Shown in pieces: positions 1 through 6,851 of a stretch of 64,000 nt of DNA. How positions within the stretch are numbered: position 1 is the first letter of the stretch; the number at the start of each line of letters is the position of its first letter. Source of the stretch: CAYJPV01 sp964372095 (GTDB lineage: Bacteria; Acidobacteriota; Vicinamibacteria; Vicinamibacterales; JAKQTR01); assembly GCA_964372095.1 (NCBI GenBank), contig CAYJPV010000005.1, forward strand, positions 186,001-250,000. Direction: 5' to 3'. Both the position numbers and the translations under genes were made by a program. The notes under the pieces were generated by a model. The model searched no databases. It was not told the origin of the DNA and worked only from the letters and a program-made list of their open reading frames with translations.

Positions 1-845
1 GCCCGCGTCCCCTTGCCGATGGTGAGGTGGCCCGCCACCCCTACCTGCCCCGCCAGGATGACCGAGTCGCCAATCGTCGTGCTGCCGGCGACGCCAACCT
101 GGGCCACCAGCATAACGTTGCGTCCCACGTGCACCCCGTGGGCAATCTGCACCAGGTTGTCGATCTTGGTTCCGGCGCCGATCCGCGTCTCGCCCACCGC
201 CGGCCGGTCAATCGTCGAGTTCGCACCGACCTCGACGTCGTCCTCGAGCACGACGATGGCCACCTGCGGGATCTTCTGGTAGGAGCCGTCGGGCCTCGGC
301 GCGTAGCCGTAGCCATCGCTGCCGATGACGACGCCGTTCTGGAGGATCACGCGGTTGCCCAGACGGCACCGGTGACGGATCGACACGTGGGGATGGAGGA
401 CGCAATCGTCACCGATCGCCGCGCCGTCCTGGACGACCGCATGGGGATGCACAATCGTCCGGTCGCCGAGGTGCACGCCGGCCCCGACCCAGGCAAACGC
501 CCCGACATGGACGTCGCGGCCCAGGACGGCGTCCGGCGCCACCCACGCCAGCGGCGAGACGCCGGGCGCGGGACGCTCGTCCGGCGCGAACAGCCCGACG
601 GCCGCCGTGAACGCCAGGTACGGCTGCGGCGTGCGCAGGATCGGGCACGGCGCGGCGGCAAGGTCGTCACCCGCGATGATCGCAGACGCCCGGGTGGTGG
701 CCACCTGGGCGGCGTATTTCGGGTTGGCGAGGAAGGTGATGTCGCCGGGTCCTGCGGACTCGAGCGTCGTTACGCGCAGGATGTCGACGGTCCCGTCTCC
801 ATCCAGCCGGCATCCCAGACGTTCGGCAAGTTCGTGGAGTCTCAA
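1..845 (-). CDS. lpxD: UDP-3-O-acylglucosamine N-acyltransferase LpxD (3' end cut by window)
   Basis: LpxD transfers a 3-hydroxyacyl chain from acyl-ACP to the amine of UDP-3-O-acylglucosamine, the third step of lipid A synthesis, in the cytoplasm. The 281 visible codons show an N-terminal uridine-binding domain of about 100 residues (start LRLHELAERLG, then the ESAGPGDITFLANPKY stretch). A left-handed beta-helix of hexapeptide repeats follows (for example VAPDAVLGRDVHVGAF). The QIAHGVHVG motif near residue 236 carries the expected catalytic histidine. The only plausible start is a TTG at 845: there is no in-frame ATG or GTG between it and the upstream stop at 861-863, apart from a GTT. It follows the previous gene by 15 bp, so the two are probably co-transcribed. 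The C-terminal helical part lies outside the window. Identification is firm; the start is less certain. Confidence 0.93.
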   Translation of the reverse strand, partial: MRLHELAERLGCRLDGDGTVDILRVTTLESAGPGDITFLANPKYAAQVATTRASAIIAGDDLAAAPCPILRTPQPYLAFTAAVGLFAPDERPAPGVSPLAWVAPDAVLGRDVHVGAFAWVGAGVHLGDRTIVHPHAVVQDGAAIGDDCVLHPHVSIRHRCRLGNRVILQNGVVIGSDGYGYAPRPDGSYQKIPQVAIVVLEDDVEVGANSTIDRPAVGETRIGAGTKIDNLVQIAHGVHVGRNVMLVAQVGVAGSTTIGDSVILAGQVGVAGHLTIGKGTR

Positions 846-860
846 AACGATTCGACTATA

Positions 861-1577
861 TCACGCGCGTCCGAGCGCCATCCGCTCGGCAAACGTGTCG
901 ATGTGTTCGAGCCCGAGACGCTGGGCCACGGCGTTCGCCAGGGCCGCGCGATCCGTCATGGGCAACGACGCGAGACGGCGAAGGTCGGTCAGGGGCGGGC
1001 AGGCCCGGTACGTCCACCGGACCGCCGACGTCCCGTGGCGCGCGCCGGTCCACGACAGATAATGCCCGGTCACGCGGAAGACGAAGTAATACAGGATGAT
1101 GTTCGGGCCCGGCACGAACGACAGCGGCGCGGTCAGCGCGCAGCCGGTCGCGTCGAACGCGAGCCAGTTGCGGTGCCGGGTGCCGTCGCGCTGCAGCGAC
1201 AGTTGGACGATGGCCGAGGCCTCGTCGGTCGACAGGTCATCCGGATAATGGGCGATCGCCTCGCTGGCCGACCGGAGCCGCCACAGCAGACGCTGTTCCG
1301 CCACACGCTCGGCCAGCCACGCGATGACGCGGTCGCGCACGCGCTGGACGGGCGTGCCGCGGTGCCGCAGCGCGCGCCTGGCCGCGCGGCGCTCGCGGTC
1401 CTGTTCGAGGTACGCCAGCACCGTCCGAAACGTCCGCGTCACACGCGTGCGCCAGAACGTCCAGGACAGGCGCGCGCGCCATCCCGTGCCGTCGACGGGG
1501 ACCGGCGTGGCCTCGTGATGGGGTTCGCAGTAGAGTTCGTAGCCGTCCGGACCCGCCGGCACCAGGTAGACATCCAT
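861..1577 (-). CDS. K+/H+ exchange-related protein (Mit_KHE1-like)
   Basis: This 238-residue protein begins MDVYLVPAGPDGYELYCE. It has an arginine-rich middle (residues about 35-95) and a short hydrophobic segment, FVPGPNIILYYFVFRVTGHY, near residue 165. The PGPN-(x)n-FYFxFR-(x)n-H pattern resembles the family of mitochondrial K+/H+ exchange-related proteins (PF10173), of which scattered bacterial members exist. Their biochemical role is not settled; the name comes from yeast K+/H+ exchange defects. The gene lies between AMMECR1 and lpxD on the same strand, 98 bp after AMMECR1 and 15 bp before lpxD. Family assignment rests on motif resemblance only, so function should be treated as unknown. 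Confidence 0.55.
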   Translation of the reverse strand: MDVYLVPAGPDGYELYCEPHHEATPVPVDGTGWRARLSWTFWRTRVTRTFRTVLAYLEQDRERRAARRALRHRGTPVQRVRDRVIAWLAERVAEQRLLWRLRSASEAIAHYPDDLSTDEASAIVQLSLQRDGTRHRNWLAFDATGCALTAPLSFVPGPNIILYYFVFRVTGHYLSWTGARHGTSAVRWTYRACPPLTDLRRLASLPMTDRAALANAVAQRLGLEHIDTFAERMALGRA

Positions 1578-1675
1578 CAGTCGCGCGTCCTCGCCGAGAG
1601 TTCACCCAGCATACCGGCGATCGCGTATCCAGGCCAGCGGGCCCGTCGGACCAGGAAGCACGAACGAGAATCACG

Positions 1676-2230
1676 TCAGTGGCGCGGCTGCTCGCCGAAG
1701 ACTTCAGCCTCAAACCGGCTGAGCGACGCCCCGCGCTGCCAGGCGTCGGCAGGCAACCCGGCCTTGCGGCATGTCTGTGCGAGGAACGTCTGGCGATCCC
1801 AGTGATGCTCGGTGGCCACCTGCGGCAGCAGGAGCCCCTTGTGCCACTGCTGTTCCACGATCAGGCCGTGGCGGCCAACCTCGATGAGCTCCACGTCCGT
1901 GACGGGCTCGATGCCGGCCAGCACGGAAATCTCGATGTGCAACTCCGGCACCTCGGCGGGTGTCACGGGAGCAAAACGCGGGTCCTCGACCGCGGCTGCC
2001 GCGGCGCAGTGGCCGATTACCCGGGCGAGCGGCAGATCGTCGCCGATGTGACCGATGCACCCGCGCAGGTCCGCGCCCCGGTGGAGCGAGACGAACGCCC
2101 CGGCCCGCAGCCCGAGCACGCCCTCGGCAACCGGCTCGGGCAGGCGCTGCCCGGCGGCGGCGGCGGCCACGGCGTTGCGAGCCAGCGTCAGCAGCGTGGT
2201 GCGATCGTCCGCAGAAAGCTGTGGAGACAT
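1676..2230 (-). CDS. AMMECR1-domain protein (AmmeMemoRadiSam system protein A)
   Basis: The 184-residue product carries the family hallmark LRGCIGHIGD near residue 55, the FVSLHRGADLRGC context and a VEDPRFAPVTPAEV stretch typical of AMMECR1 domains. In prokaryotes this domain is one of three genes (A, B and a radical SAM enzyme C) that co-occur; the biochemical role is unsolved. The ATG at 2230 is chosen because it follows a GAAGGT ribosome-binding sequence and starts just 4 bp after the stop of the upstream MEMO gene. A longer frame from 2284 would overlap MEMO. The tight spacing implies translational coupling. No radical SAM partner is visible in the window. Confidence 0.85.
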   Translation of the reverse strand: MSPQLSADDRTTLLTLARNAVAAAAAGQRLPEPVAEGVLGLRAGAFVSLHRGADLRGCIGHIGDDLPLARVIGHCAAAAAVEDPRFAPVTPAEVPELHIEISVLAGIEPVTDVELIEVGRHGLIVEQQWHKGLLLPQVATEHHWDRQTFLAQTCRKAGLPADAWQRGASLSRFEAEVFGEQPRH

Positions 2231-2234
2231 ACCT

Positions 2235-3095
2235 TCACCCGTCCTGCACCTCGAAATGGCCGAATGCCGCGGCGACGTAACCAACCACGGAGGTCTTGTC
2301 GCCGGACACGTCTCCCGAGTCGCGGTAGCACAACACCCGCGCGTCGCGGGCGCCTCGCTCGCGGGCCGCGCGCATCACGGTGCCGATCGGGCCGCCGCCG
2401 CAGGCGTGATCCGGACACGAGGCCAGGGCACGGGCGAGCGCCTCGGGATCGAATGTGCCGATGGCCTCTGTGATCACCCGGTCCAGTTCGGCGGCCCGTC
2501 GCGCGTCGTGAAAGTGCGAGAGGTCACTGCTCGCGACGAGCAGCAGCCGGCGGTCCACCCACACGCGCCCCAGCGCCTCGGCGAGTCCCTCGATCGTCTG
2601 TGGTGACTGGTGCCCCATCACCAGGGGAACGATCGGCACACCTGGCAGAACGCGGGCGACAAACGGCAGGTGCATCTCGAGCGAGTGCTCCCGATCGTGC
2701 GCGGACGGTCGTTCGTGAACCAGGGGGCTGGCGTTCCTCAGCGCGGCCGCCAGATCTTCGGCAATCGGGATCGGGCCGAACGGCGTGTCGAAGGCCCCGT
2801 GGGGCACGACCGCCACACCCTCGAACGCCACGAAGTGCGAGGGCCCGACCAGCACGATCGCCTCGTACGCACGGCCCGCCAGCGGCGCATACGCGTAGGC
2901 GGCCACCGGTCCGGAATAGACGAGCCCGGCATGGGGCGCGACGATAGCCGACACGTCGCCGGGGAGACGGCGGGGCACGTCGCGGCAGTAGGCGTCGATA
3001 TCGGCCGCGAGCGCAACGGGGTTGCCCGGGTACCAGGTACCCGCGCGCGCGGCCGGCCTGATTGGTTGCGACCTCACGGACACGAATGTTAGCAT
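2235..3095 (-). CDS. MEMO1-family protein (AmmeMemoRadiSam system protein B)
   Basis: This 286-residue protein has the MEMO signature: RPAARAGTWYPGNP at the N-terminus, VAPHAGLVYSGPVAAYAY near residue 55, GPSHFVAF, and SSDLSHFHD with conserved histidines. The fold is that of class III extradiol dioxygenases, but bacterial MEMO proteins have no established reaction. It forms an apparent operon with the AMMECR1 gene, 4 bp downstream. Start choice is uncertain. ATG 3095 lies only 5 bp from the divergent gatC start, while GTG codons at 3083 and 3077 would leave a little more room for a leader and still precede the conserved RPAARAG segment. Confidence 0.85.
   Translation of the reverse strand: MLTFVSVRSQPIRPAARAGTWYPGNPVALAADIDAYCRDVPRRLPGDVSAIVAPHAGLVYSGPVAAYAYAPLAGRAYEAIVLVGPSHFVAFEGVAVVPHGAFDTPFGPIPIAEDLAAALRNASPLVHERPSAHDREHSLEMHLPFVARVLPGVPIVPLVMGHQSPQTIEGLAEALGRVWVDRRLLLVASSDLSHFHDARRAAELDRVITEAIGTFDPEALARALASCPDHACGGGPIGTVMRAARERGARDARVLCYRDSGDVSGDKTSVVGYVAAAFGHFEVQDG
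3066..3095 (+). promoter_or_regulatory. Candidate sigma-70 promoter for gatC, possibly leaderless
   Basis: TTGCGA (3066-3071) and TAGCAT (3090-3095) are separated by 18 bp. Transcription started about 6-7 bp downstream would begin at or next to the gatC ATG at 3101, giving a leaderless mRNA. No Shine-Dalgarno sequence is seen before that ATG. The -10 element matches the consensus at 4 of 6 positions, so this is a moderate prediction. Confidence 0.4.
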
Positions 3096-3100
3096 CGCCC

Positions 3101-3394
3101 ATGGCCGACCCGTCCAGCGAGTTCGATGTCCGCCACCTGGCCTCGCTGGCCCGCCTGCGGTTGACCCCGGACGAAGAACAGGCCTTTTCCCGCCAGCTGG
3201 CGCAGATCCTGGCGTATGCCACGCAGGTGCTGGCGGTACCCACCGACGGCGTGCCCTCGATGACGCACGTCATGAGTCCCGCCCTCGGCGAACGCGCCGA
3301 CGTCATGGAACCGTCGCTGCGGCCTGACGAAGCCATGGCGAACGCGCCCGACCAGGCCGGCGCGTTCTTCCGCGTACCGAAAGTACTGGGATGA
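3101..3394 (+). CDS. gatC: Aspartyl/glutamyl-tRNA(Asn/Gln) amidotransferase subunit C
   Basis: GatC is the small subunit that clamps GatA to GatB in the amidotransferase that converts Glu-tRNA(Gln) or Asp-tRNA(Asn) to the amidated forms. The 97-residue product has the usual VRHLASLARLRLTPDE start and a C-terminal tail with the RPDEAMANAPDQAGAFFRVPKV motif, typical of the family and its length. The ATG at 3101 is preferred over upstream frames because it places the conserved motif at the usual distance and follows a plausible promoter. The gene overlaps gatA by 4 bp (ATGA), indicating coupled translation. No gatB follows, so that subunit must be encoded elsewhere. Confidence 0.95.
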   Translation: MADPSSEFDVRHLASLARLRLTPDEEQAFSRQLAQILAYATQVLAVPTDGVPSMTHVMSPALGERADVMEPSLRPDEAMANAPDQAGAFFRVPKVLG

Positions 3395-4863
3395 CCGCGT
3401 CGCCGTTCGTGACCGCTCGCGATTTCCATCGAGCGTTCAGCGCGGGTGATGTCCGCGCCGTGGACATCTGCGAAGCGGCCCTGGCACGTGTGGCCGCCAC
3501 GGACCCGCGCCTGAACACGTTCCTCACCGTCGACGCCGACGGGGCGATGGCCAGTGCGCGGGCGCTGGACGCGCGGAAAGACGGGCGGTCGGCCGGGCCG
3601 CTCGCCGGCGTCCCGGTGGCAGTCAAGGACAACATCTGCACCCGTGCCCTCCGCACGACCGCCGGGTCGCGCACGCTGGCCGGGTTTGTGCCGCCGTACG
3701 ATGCGACGGTCGTCAGCCGCCTGCGCGCGGCCGGCGCCATCATCCTCGGCAAGACCAATTGCGACGAGTTCGCGATGGGATCCTCCACCGAGCACTCGGC
3801 CTTCGGTCCAAGCCGCAATCCGTGGGAGGTGTCGTGCACGCCGGGTGGATCGAGCGGCGGGTCCGCCGCCGCCGTGGCCGCCCGCATGGCACCCGTGGCG
3901 TTGGGGTCGGACACGGGCGGCTCGGTCCGGCAGCCGGCGGGCTTCTGCGGCGTCACCGGCATCAAACCCACCTACGGCCGCGTGTCCCGTTACGGCCTGA
4001 TCGCGTTTGCCTCGTCGCTGGATCAGGTCGGCACGTTCGGGGTGACCGTCGGCGACGCCGCGCGCGTGCTCCAGGCGATCGCGGGACACGACCACCGGGA
4101 CGCCACGTCCGCCGCCAGGCCTGTGGACGACTGGGCGCAGGCCATGACGGGCGACATCCGCGGGCTGCGCATCGGGGTGCCGGCACGCTGGCTCGAGCAG
4201 GGAGTGGACACCGAGGTCTCCGCCCGCTTCCGGGAGGCGCTCGACGTCCTTCGTTCACGCGGTGCCGTCACGGTGGACATCGACCTGCCGCATGCCCGCC
4301 ACGCCATCCCCGTCTATTACCTCGTCGCCACGGCAGAAGCCAGTTCGAACCTGGCCCGGTATGACGGCGTCCGGTACGGGACGCGGCCCCCCGGGTACGA
4401 CACGCTGCGCGACATGTATGAGGGAACCCGTGAAGCCGGATTCGGCGCCGAAGTCAAACGGCGCATCATGCTCGGCACCTTCGTGCTGAGCGCCGGGTAC
4501 TACGACCAGCTCTACGTGAAGGCGCTGCAGGTGCGCGCCCTGATTACCCGGGACCTCGACGAGGCGCTGGCGGCCGTTGACGCGGTGGCCACGCCGACCA
4601 GCCCCACGACGGCGTTTCCGCTCGGCGAGCGCCTGGAGGATCCGGTGCGGATGTACCTGGCGGACGTGTTCACGGCGGGCGCTCCGCTGGCCGGGCTGCC
4701 GGCGTTGTCGGTGCCCTGCGGATTCGACAGCCGGCACCTGCCCGTCGGGTTGCAGTTCGTGGGCCGCCGGTTCGACGAAGCCACCATCCTCCGGCTGGCC
4801 GATGCCTATGAACGGGAACAGCCCTGGTGGAAACAGGTTCCGCCAGGGCTGCAGGGCACGTAA
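3391..4863 (+). CDS. gatA: Aspartyl/glutamyl-tRNA(Asn/Gln) amidotransferase subunit A
   Basis: GatA is the amidase that releases ammonia from glutamine and feeds it to GatB for tRNA-dependent amidation. The 490-residue protein is of normal length and belongs to the amidase signature family. The Ser-cisSer-Lys triad is visible: Lys79 in VAVKDN, Ser154 in PGGSSGGS and Ser178 in GSDTGGSVRQPA. The C-terminal part has the LPALSVPCGFD and LPVGLQFVG blocks usual for GatA. It overlaps gatC by 4 bp and is followed by convergent small genes. Presence of gatCA suggests that the host lacks a direct GlnRS or AsnRS route for at least one amino acid. Confidence 0.97.
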   Translation: MTASPFVTARDFHRAFSAGDVRAVDICEAALARVAATDPRLNTFLTVDADGAMASARALDARKDGRSAGPLAGVPVAVKDNICTRALRTTAGSRTLAGFVPPYDATVVSRLRAAGAIILGKTNCDEFAMGSSTEHSAFGPSRNPWEVSCTPGGSSGGSAAAVAARMAPVALGSDTGGSVRQPAGFCGVTGIKPTYGRVSRYGLIAFASSLDQVGTFGVTVGDAARVLQAIAGHDHRDATSAARPVDDWAQAMTGDIRGLRIGVPARWLEQGVDTEVSARFREALDVLRSRGAVTVDIDLPHARHAIPVYYLVATAEASSNLARYDGVRYGTRPPGYDTLRDMYEGTREAGFGAEVKRRIMLGTFVLSAGYYDQLYVKALQVRALITRDLDEALAAVDAVATPTSPTTAFPLGERLEDPVRMYLADVFTAGAPLAGLPALSVPCGFDSRHLPVGLQFVGRRFDEATILRLADAYEREQPWWKQVPPGLQGT

Positions 4864-4897
4864 CGCCGGTCGTGCGGCGCGCGGATTCAGCGTCCGC

Positions 4898-5227
4898 TCA
4901 CAGCGGTTCGTGCGAGGCACGCGGCACGGCGGGCGGGCGCGACAGCCACTTCACGAGGGCAACCACCACCACGCCCGCGAGCACGAGGGGCAGGAGGGGC
5001 AGCACCACGGCGAACAGGCCCGCCAGCACGAGGCCGAACACGCCCACGACGCCGACGAGGGCGACCACCGGCAGCAGCAGCACGCCCAGCGCCAGCTTGA
5101 GCACGAAGCCGAGGAGCAGGAACGGCAGGAAGATCAGCTTGAGCATCAGCTTGAGGACCGTGCCGATCAGGCCGATCACCAGCAGGCCGCCGACAAGCAA
5201 CACGCCCAGTCCCAGGAATTCAAACAT
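4898..5227 (-). CDS. Small multi-spanning membrane protein of unknown function
   Basis: The product (109 residues from the ATG at 5227) is almost entirely hydrophobic. It has three to four predicted transmembrane stretches rich in Leu, Val and Gly (for example LGVLLVGGLLVIGLIGTVLK and LGVLLLPVVALVGVVGVFG) and a short polar C-terminus. The start at 5227 is preferred because GGAGG lies 5 bp upstream; two other ATG codons precede it at 5242 and 5239. No family is recognised. It lies convergent to gatA and downstream of two other minus-strand genes, with a 105-bp gap that makes co-transcription possible but not certain. Confidence 0.6.
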   Translation of the reverse strand: MFEFLGLGVLLVGGLLVIGLIGTVLKLMLKLIFLPFLLLGFVLKLALGVLLLPVVALVGVVGVFGLVLAGLFAVVLPLLPLVLAGVVVVALVKWLSRPPAVPRASHEPL

Positions 5228-5332
5228 CGCGTCCTCCATCATGAATTACGAGGGAGTGCGGTACAAGGTTTCGGCCGCGGCCGCAGGGCACACCGCGGGC
5301 GTCCGGAGGCGGGCCGCCGGCCGGCCGCAGGT

Positions 5333-5584
5333 TCAGGCGGCGGGTTTCGAGCCGGCGAGCTGATCGGTGGTGCCGCGGGGTTCCGACGGCGGGAGGTAGG
5401 TCACTGGAGTGCCGAGCGCTTCGTCGAGCGAGCGCACGGTCAGCGTGCGCGGGCCGCTGGGACGCAGCTTGACGTAGCCCAGGACGAGGCAGAATCCGAT
5501 GAACAGGACCAGGAGGAACACGGCTCCCGTGCCGGCCCCCTGGACGGTGGCCATCAGCAGGTCAATCGCCGCGGACACGCTCAC
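5333..5584 (-). CDS. Small single-span membrane protein, unknown function
   Basis: An 83-residue protein with one strong transmembrane helix (AGTGAVFLLVLFIGFCLVLG, residues about 17-36) followed by a basic, proline-containing tail. It starts with GTG at 5584, only 4 bp after the stop of the omega-subunit gene, so it is likely translated from the same mRNA. No family is recognised. The N-out/C-in single-span layout would place the tail in the cytoplasm by the positive-inside rule, which is inference. Confidence 0.55.
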   Translation of the reverse strand: MSVSAAIDLLMATVQGAGTGAVFLLVLFIGFCLVLGYVKLRPSGPRTLTVRSLDEALGTPVTYLPPSEPRGTTDQLAGSKPAA

Positions 5585-5588
5585 GTGG

Positions 5589-5930
5589 TCAGCCTTCCTG
5601 GGGCGCCGTCAGCGGCGAACCATCCGGGAGCTCGTACTGCACGAACCCGCGGCGCACTTCTTCCATTGCCACGCGCTCGGCCTTGTGCCCCACTTCGCGC
5701 ACGGAGGTGTCGCCACTCGCGGCAGCGAGAGTCAGGCGGTTGAGCGCGCCTTTTCTCAGCTGTTTGGCACGCTGGGCCGCCACGTCGACGAACAGGAAAC
5801 GCCGCACGTTCGGGCTGATGGCGTACCGCTCGTCTGCGCGGACAGGTTCGGGTTCGGCAACGGGCTGTTCTTCCGGGACGTCGAGAATCTGAGTATCGTC
5901 TATCACAACGGACCAGCCTATCGTAGCCAT
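5589..5930 (-). CDS. rpoZ: DNA-directed RNA polymerase omega subunit (probable)
   Basis: Omega assists folding of beta-prime and assembly of RNA polymerase. The product of about 113 residues has the core omega pattern NVRRFLFVDVAAQRAKQLRKG near residue 40, followed by HKAERVAMEEVRRGFVQYELP, which matches the K-x-x-x-x-A-M-E-E-V block of omega proteins. The acidic N-terminal extension is longer than in proteobacterial omega. The start is uncertain: ATG 5930 is listed and GTG 5906 is an alternative. Longer readings run into the Hsp20 terminator hairpin. Assignment rests on short motifs, so confidence is moderate. Confidence 0.65.
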   Translation of the reverse strand: MATIGWSVVIDDTQILDVPEEQPVAEPEPVRADERYAISPNVRRFLFVDVAAQRAKQLRKGALNRLTLAAASGDTSVREVGHKAERVAMEEVRRGFVQYELPDGSPLTAPQEG

Positions 5931-5953
5931 CACGCTGAGCGCAAGACAAAGAT

Positions 5954-5981
5954 GGGCCACGCCGGGTCAGCGGCGTGGCCC
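5954..5981 (-). terminator. Rho-independent terminator of hsp20
   Basis: A perfect 10-bp GC stem (GGGCCACGCC at 5954-5963 pairing with GGCGTGGCCC at 5972-5981) has an 8-nt loop. Read on the minus strand it is followed by ATCTTTGTCTTG. It sits 20 bp after the Hsp20 stop codon and should insulate rpoZ from hsp20 transcription. Confidence 0.75.
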
Positions 5982-6000
5982 GAGGCCGACCACGCGAGCG

Positions 6001-6447
6001 TTACTGCACCTGAACCGGAATCTGGCGAGGCTTGGCCTCTTCTTTCATGGGCAGCTTGACCGTCAACACGCCGTCTTTGTAGTCCGCGCTGACCCTGCCC
6101 CCGTCGACCGTCGCCGGCAGTGAGAACGTCCGGCTGAAGGTGCCGTAGGACCGCTCCACGCGATGGCAGCAGTCTTCGGACATCTGGGCGTCCATCTTCT
6201 TCTCGCCGCGGATCGTCAAGGTGTTGTTGTCGACCGACACCTCGATGTCCTCTTTCTTGACGGCCGGCAACTCGGCGGCAATGACCAGCTCGTGGTTGCC
6301 GTTGTCGAAGATGTCGACGGGCGGCACCCACACGCCGCGGCGCATCACGTCATCGTCTGCGCCCCGGTAGATGTCACCGAAGACGCGGTTGACGTTGTTC
6401 TGCATCGCAGCCAGTTCGCGGAACGGATCCCAACGCACGATAGCCAT
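6001..6447 (-). CDS. Hsp20/alpha-crystallin family small heat-shock protein
   Basis: Small heat-shock proteins bind unfolding proteins without ATP and hold them for refolding. The 149-residue product begins MAIVRWDPFRELAAMQ, a classic Hsp20 N-terminus. The alpha-crystallin domain covers about residues 42-140, with the LPGV-type stretch AELPAVKKEDIEVSV, the RSYGTFSRTFSLP motif and the C-terminal I-x-V-type anchor IPVQV. The ATG at 6447 is chosen for the AGGAGG sequence 4 bp upstream. The gene is monocistronic: a near-consensus sigma-70 promoter lies about 95 bp upstream and a strong hairpin terminator downstream. No CIRCE element is seen. A second, more divergent Hsp20 is encoded at 12133-12591. 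Confidence 0.95.
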   Translation of the reverse strand: MAIVRWDPFRELAAMQNNVNRVFGDIYRGADDDVMRRGVWVPPVDIFDNGNHELVIAAELPAVKKEDIEVSVDNNTLTIRGEKKMDAQMSEDCCHRVERSYGTFSRTFSLPATVDGGRVSADYKDGVLTVKLPMKEEAKPRQIPVQVQ

Positions 6448-6542
6448 GACATGTCCTCCTATGGTCTGTCTCGCCCCTGCAGGGCGTTGATTCACAAGGC
6501 CCGACACCCAGGCTCGGTCCCCGGGTCGTCGTCCACAACAGC

Positions 6543-6571
6543 AATATACGACAGACATGAGTTTCTGTCAA
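6543..6571 (-). promoter_or_regulatory. Near-consensus sigma-70 promoter of hsp20
   Basis: On the minus strand TTGACA (6566-6571) and TATATT (6543-6548) are exactly 17 bp apart, 5 of 6 and 6 of 6 matches to consensus or better. The predicted start near 6536 leaves a 5' leader of about 90 nt before the Hsp20 ATG. Confidence 0.8.
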
Positions 6572-6603
6572 GAATATTATCTGAGCATTCACCACTCATC
6601 ATG

Positions 6604-6687
6604 TCGGCCTTCGGCTATCGGCTATCGGCCTTCGGCCTTCGGCCTACTGACTACTTACTACTGACTACTTCCTGCTTCCTGCTTCTT
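6604..6687. repeat. Heptanucleotide repeat array (12 units)
   Basis: The segment between the hsp20 promoter and the dehydrogenase gene parses into 12 consecutive 7-bp units. It begins with TCGGCCT and TCGGCTA variants (6 units), shifts to ACTGACT and ACTTACT, and ends with ACTTCCT and GCTTCCT. Neighbouring units differ by one to three bases, so sequence drifts along the array while the 7-bp spacing is kept. The remaining gap to 6852 holds no gene that I can support. Confidence 0.85.
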
Positions 6688-6851
6688 CCATCTACACAGT
6701 CACCTCCCCCTGCTGACTCCGCCACGCTCTTCCTGCTATCCTTGCTGTGCCCCTATTGGCGCCGCGCCCCTCGCGGCGTATGCGAGAGAGGACCGCTTGG
6801 CGGCTCCTGAGTGCCCTTCTTCGTTTCTCATTTCTCCGAGGTAGATCTGCG

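Noticed and set aside
27..1805. Long plus-strand open frame at the left edge
   Set aside because: It runs antisense to lpxD, the Mit_KHE1-like gene and AMMECR1, shows no domain, and has shadow-type composition.
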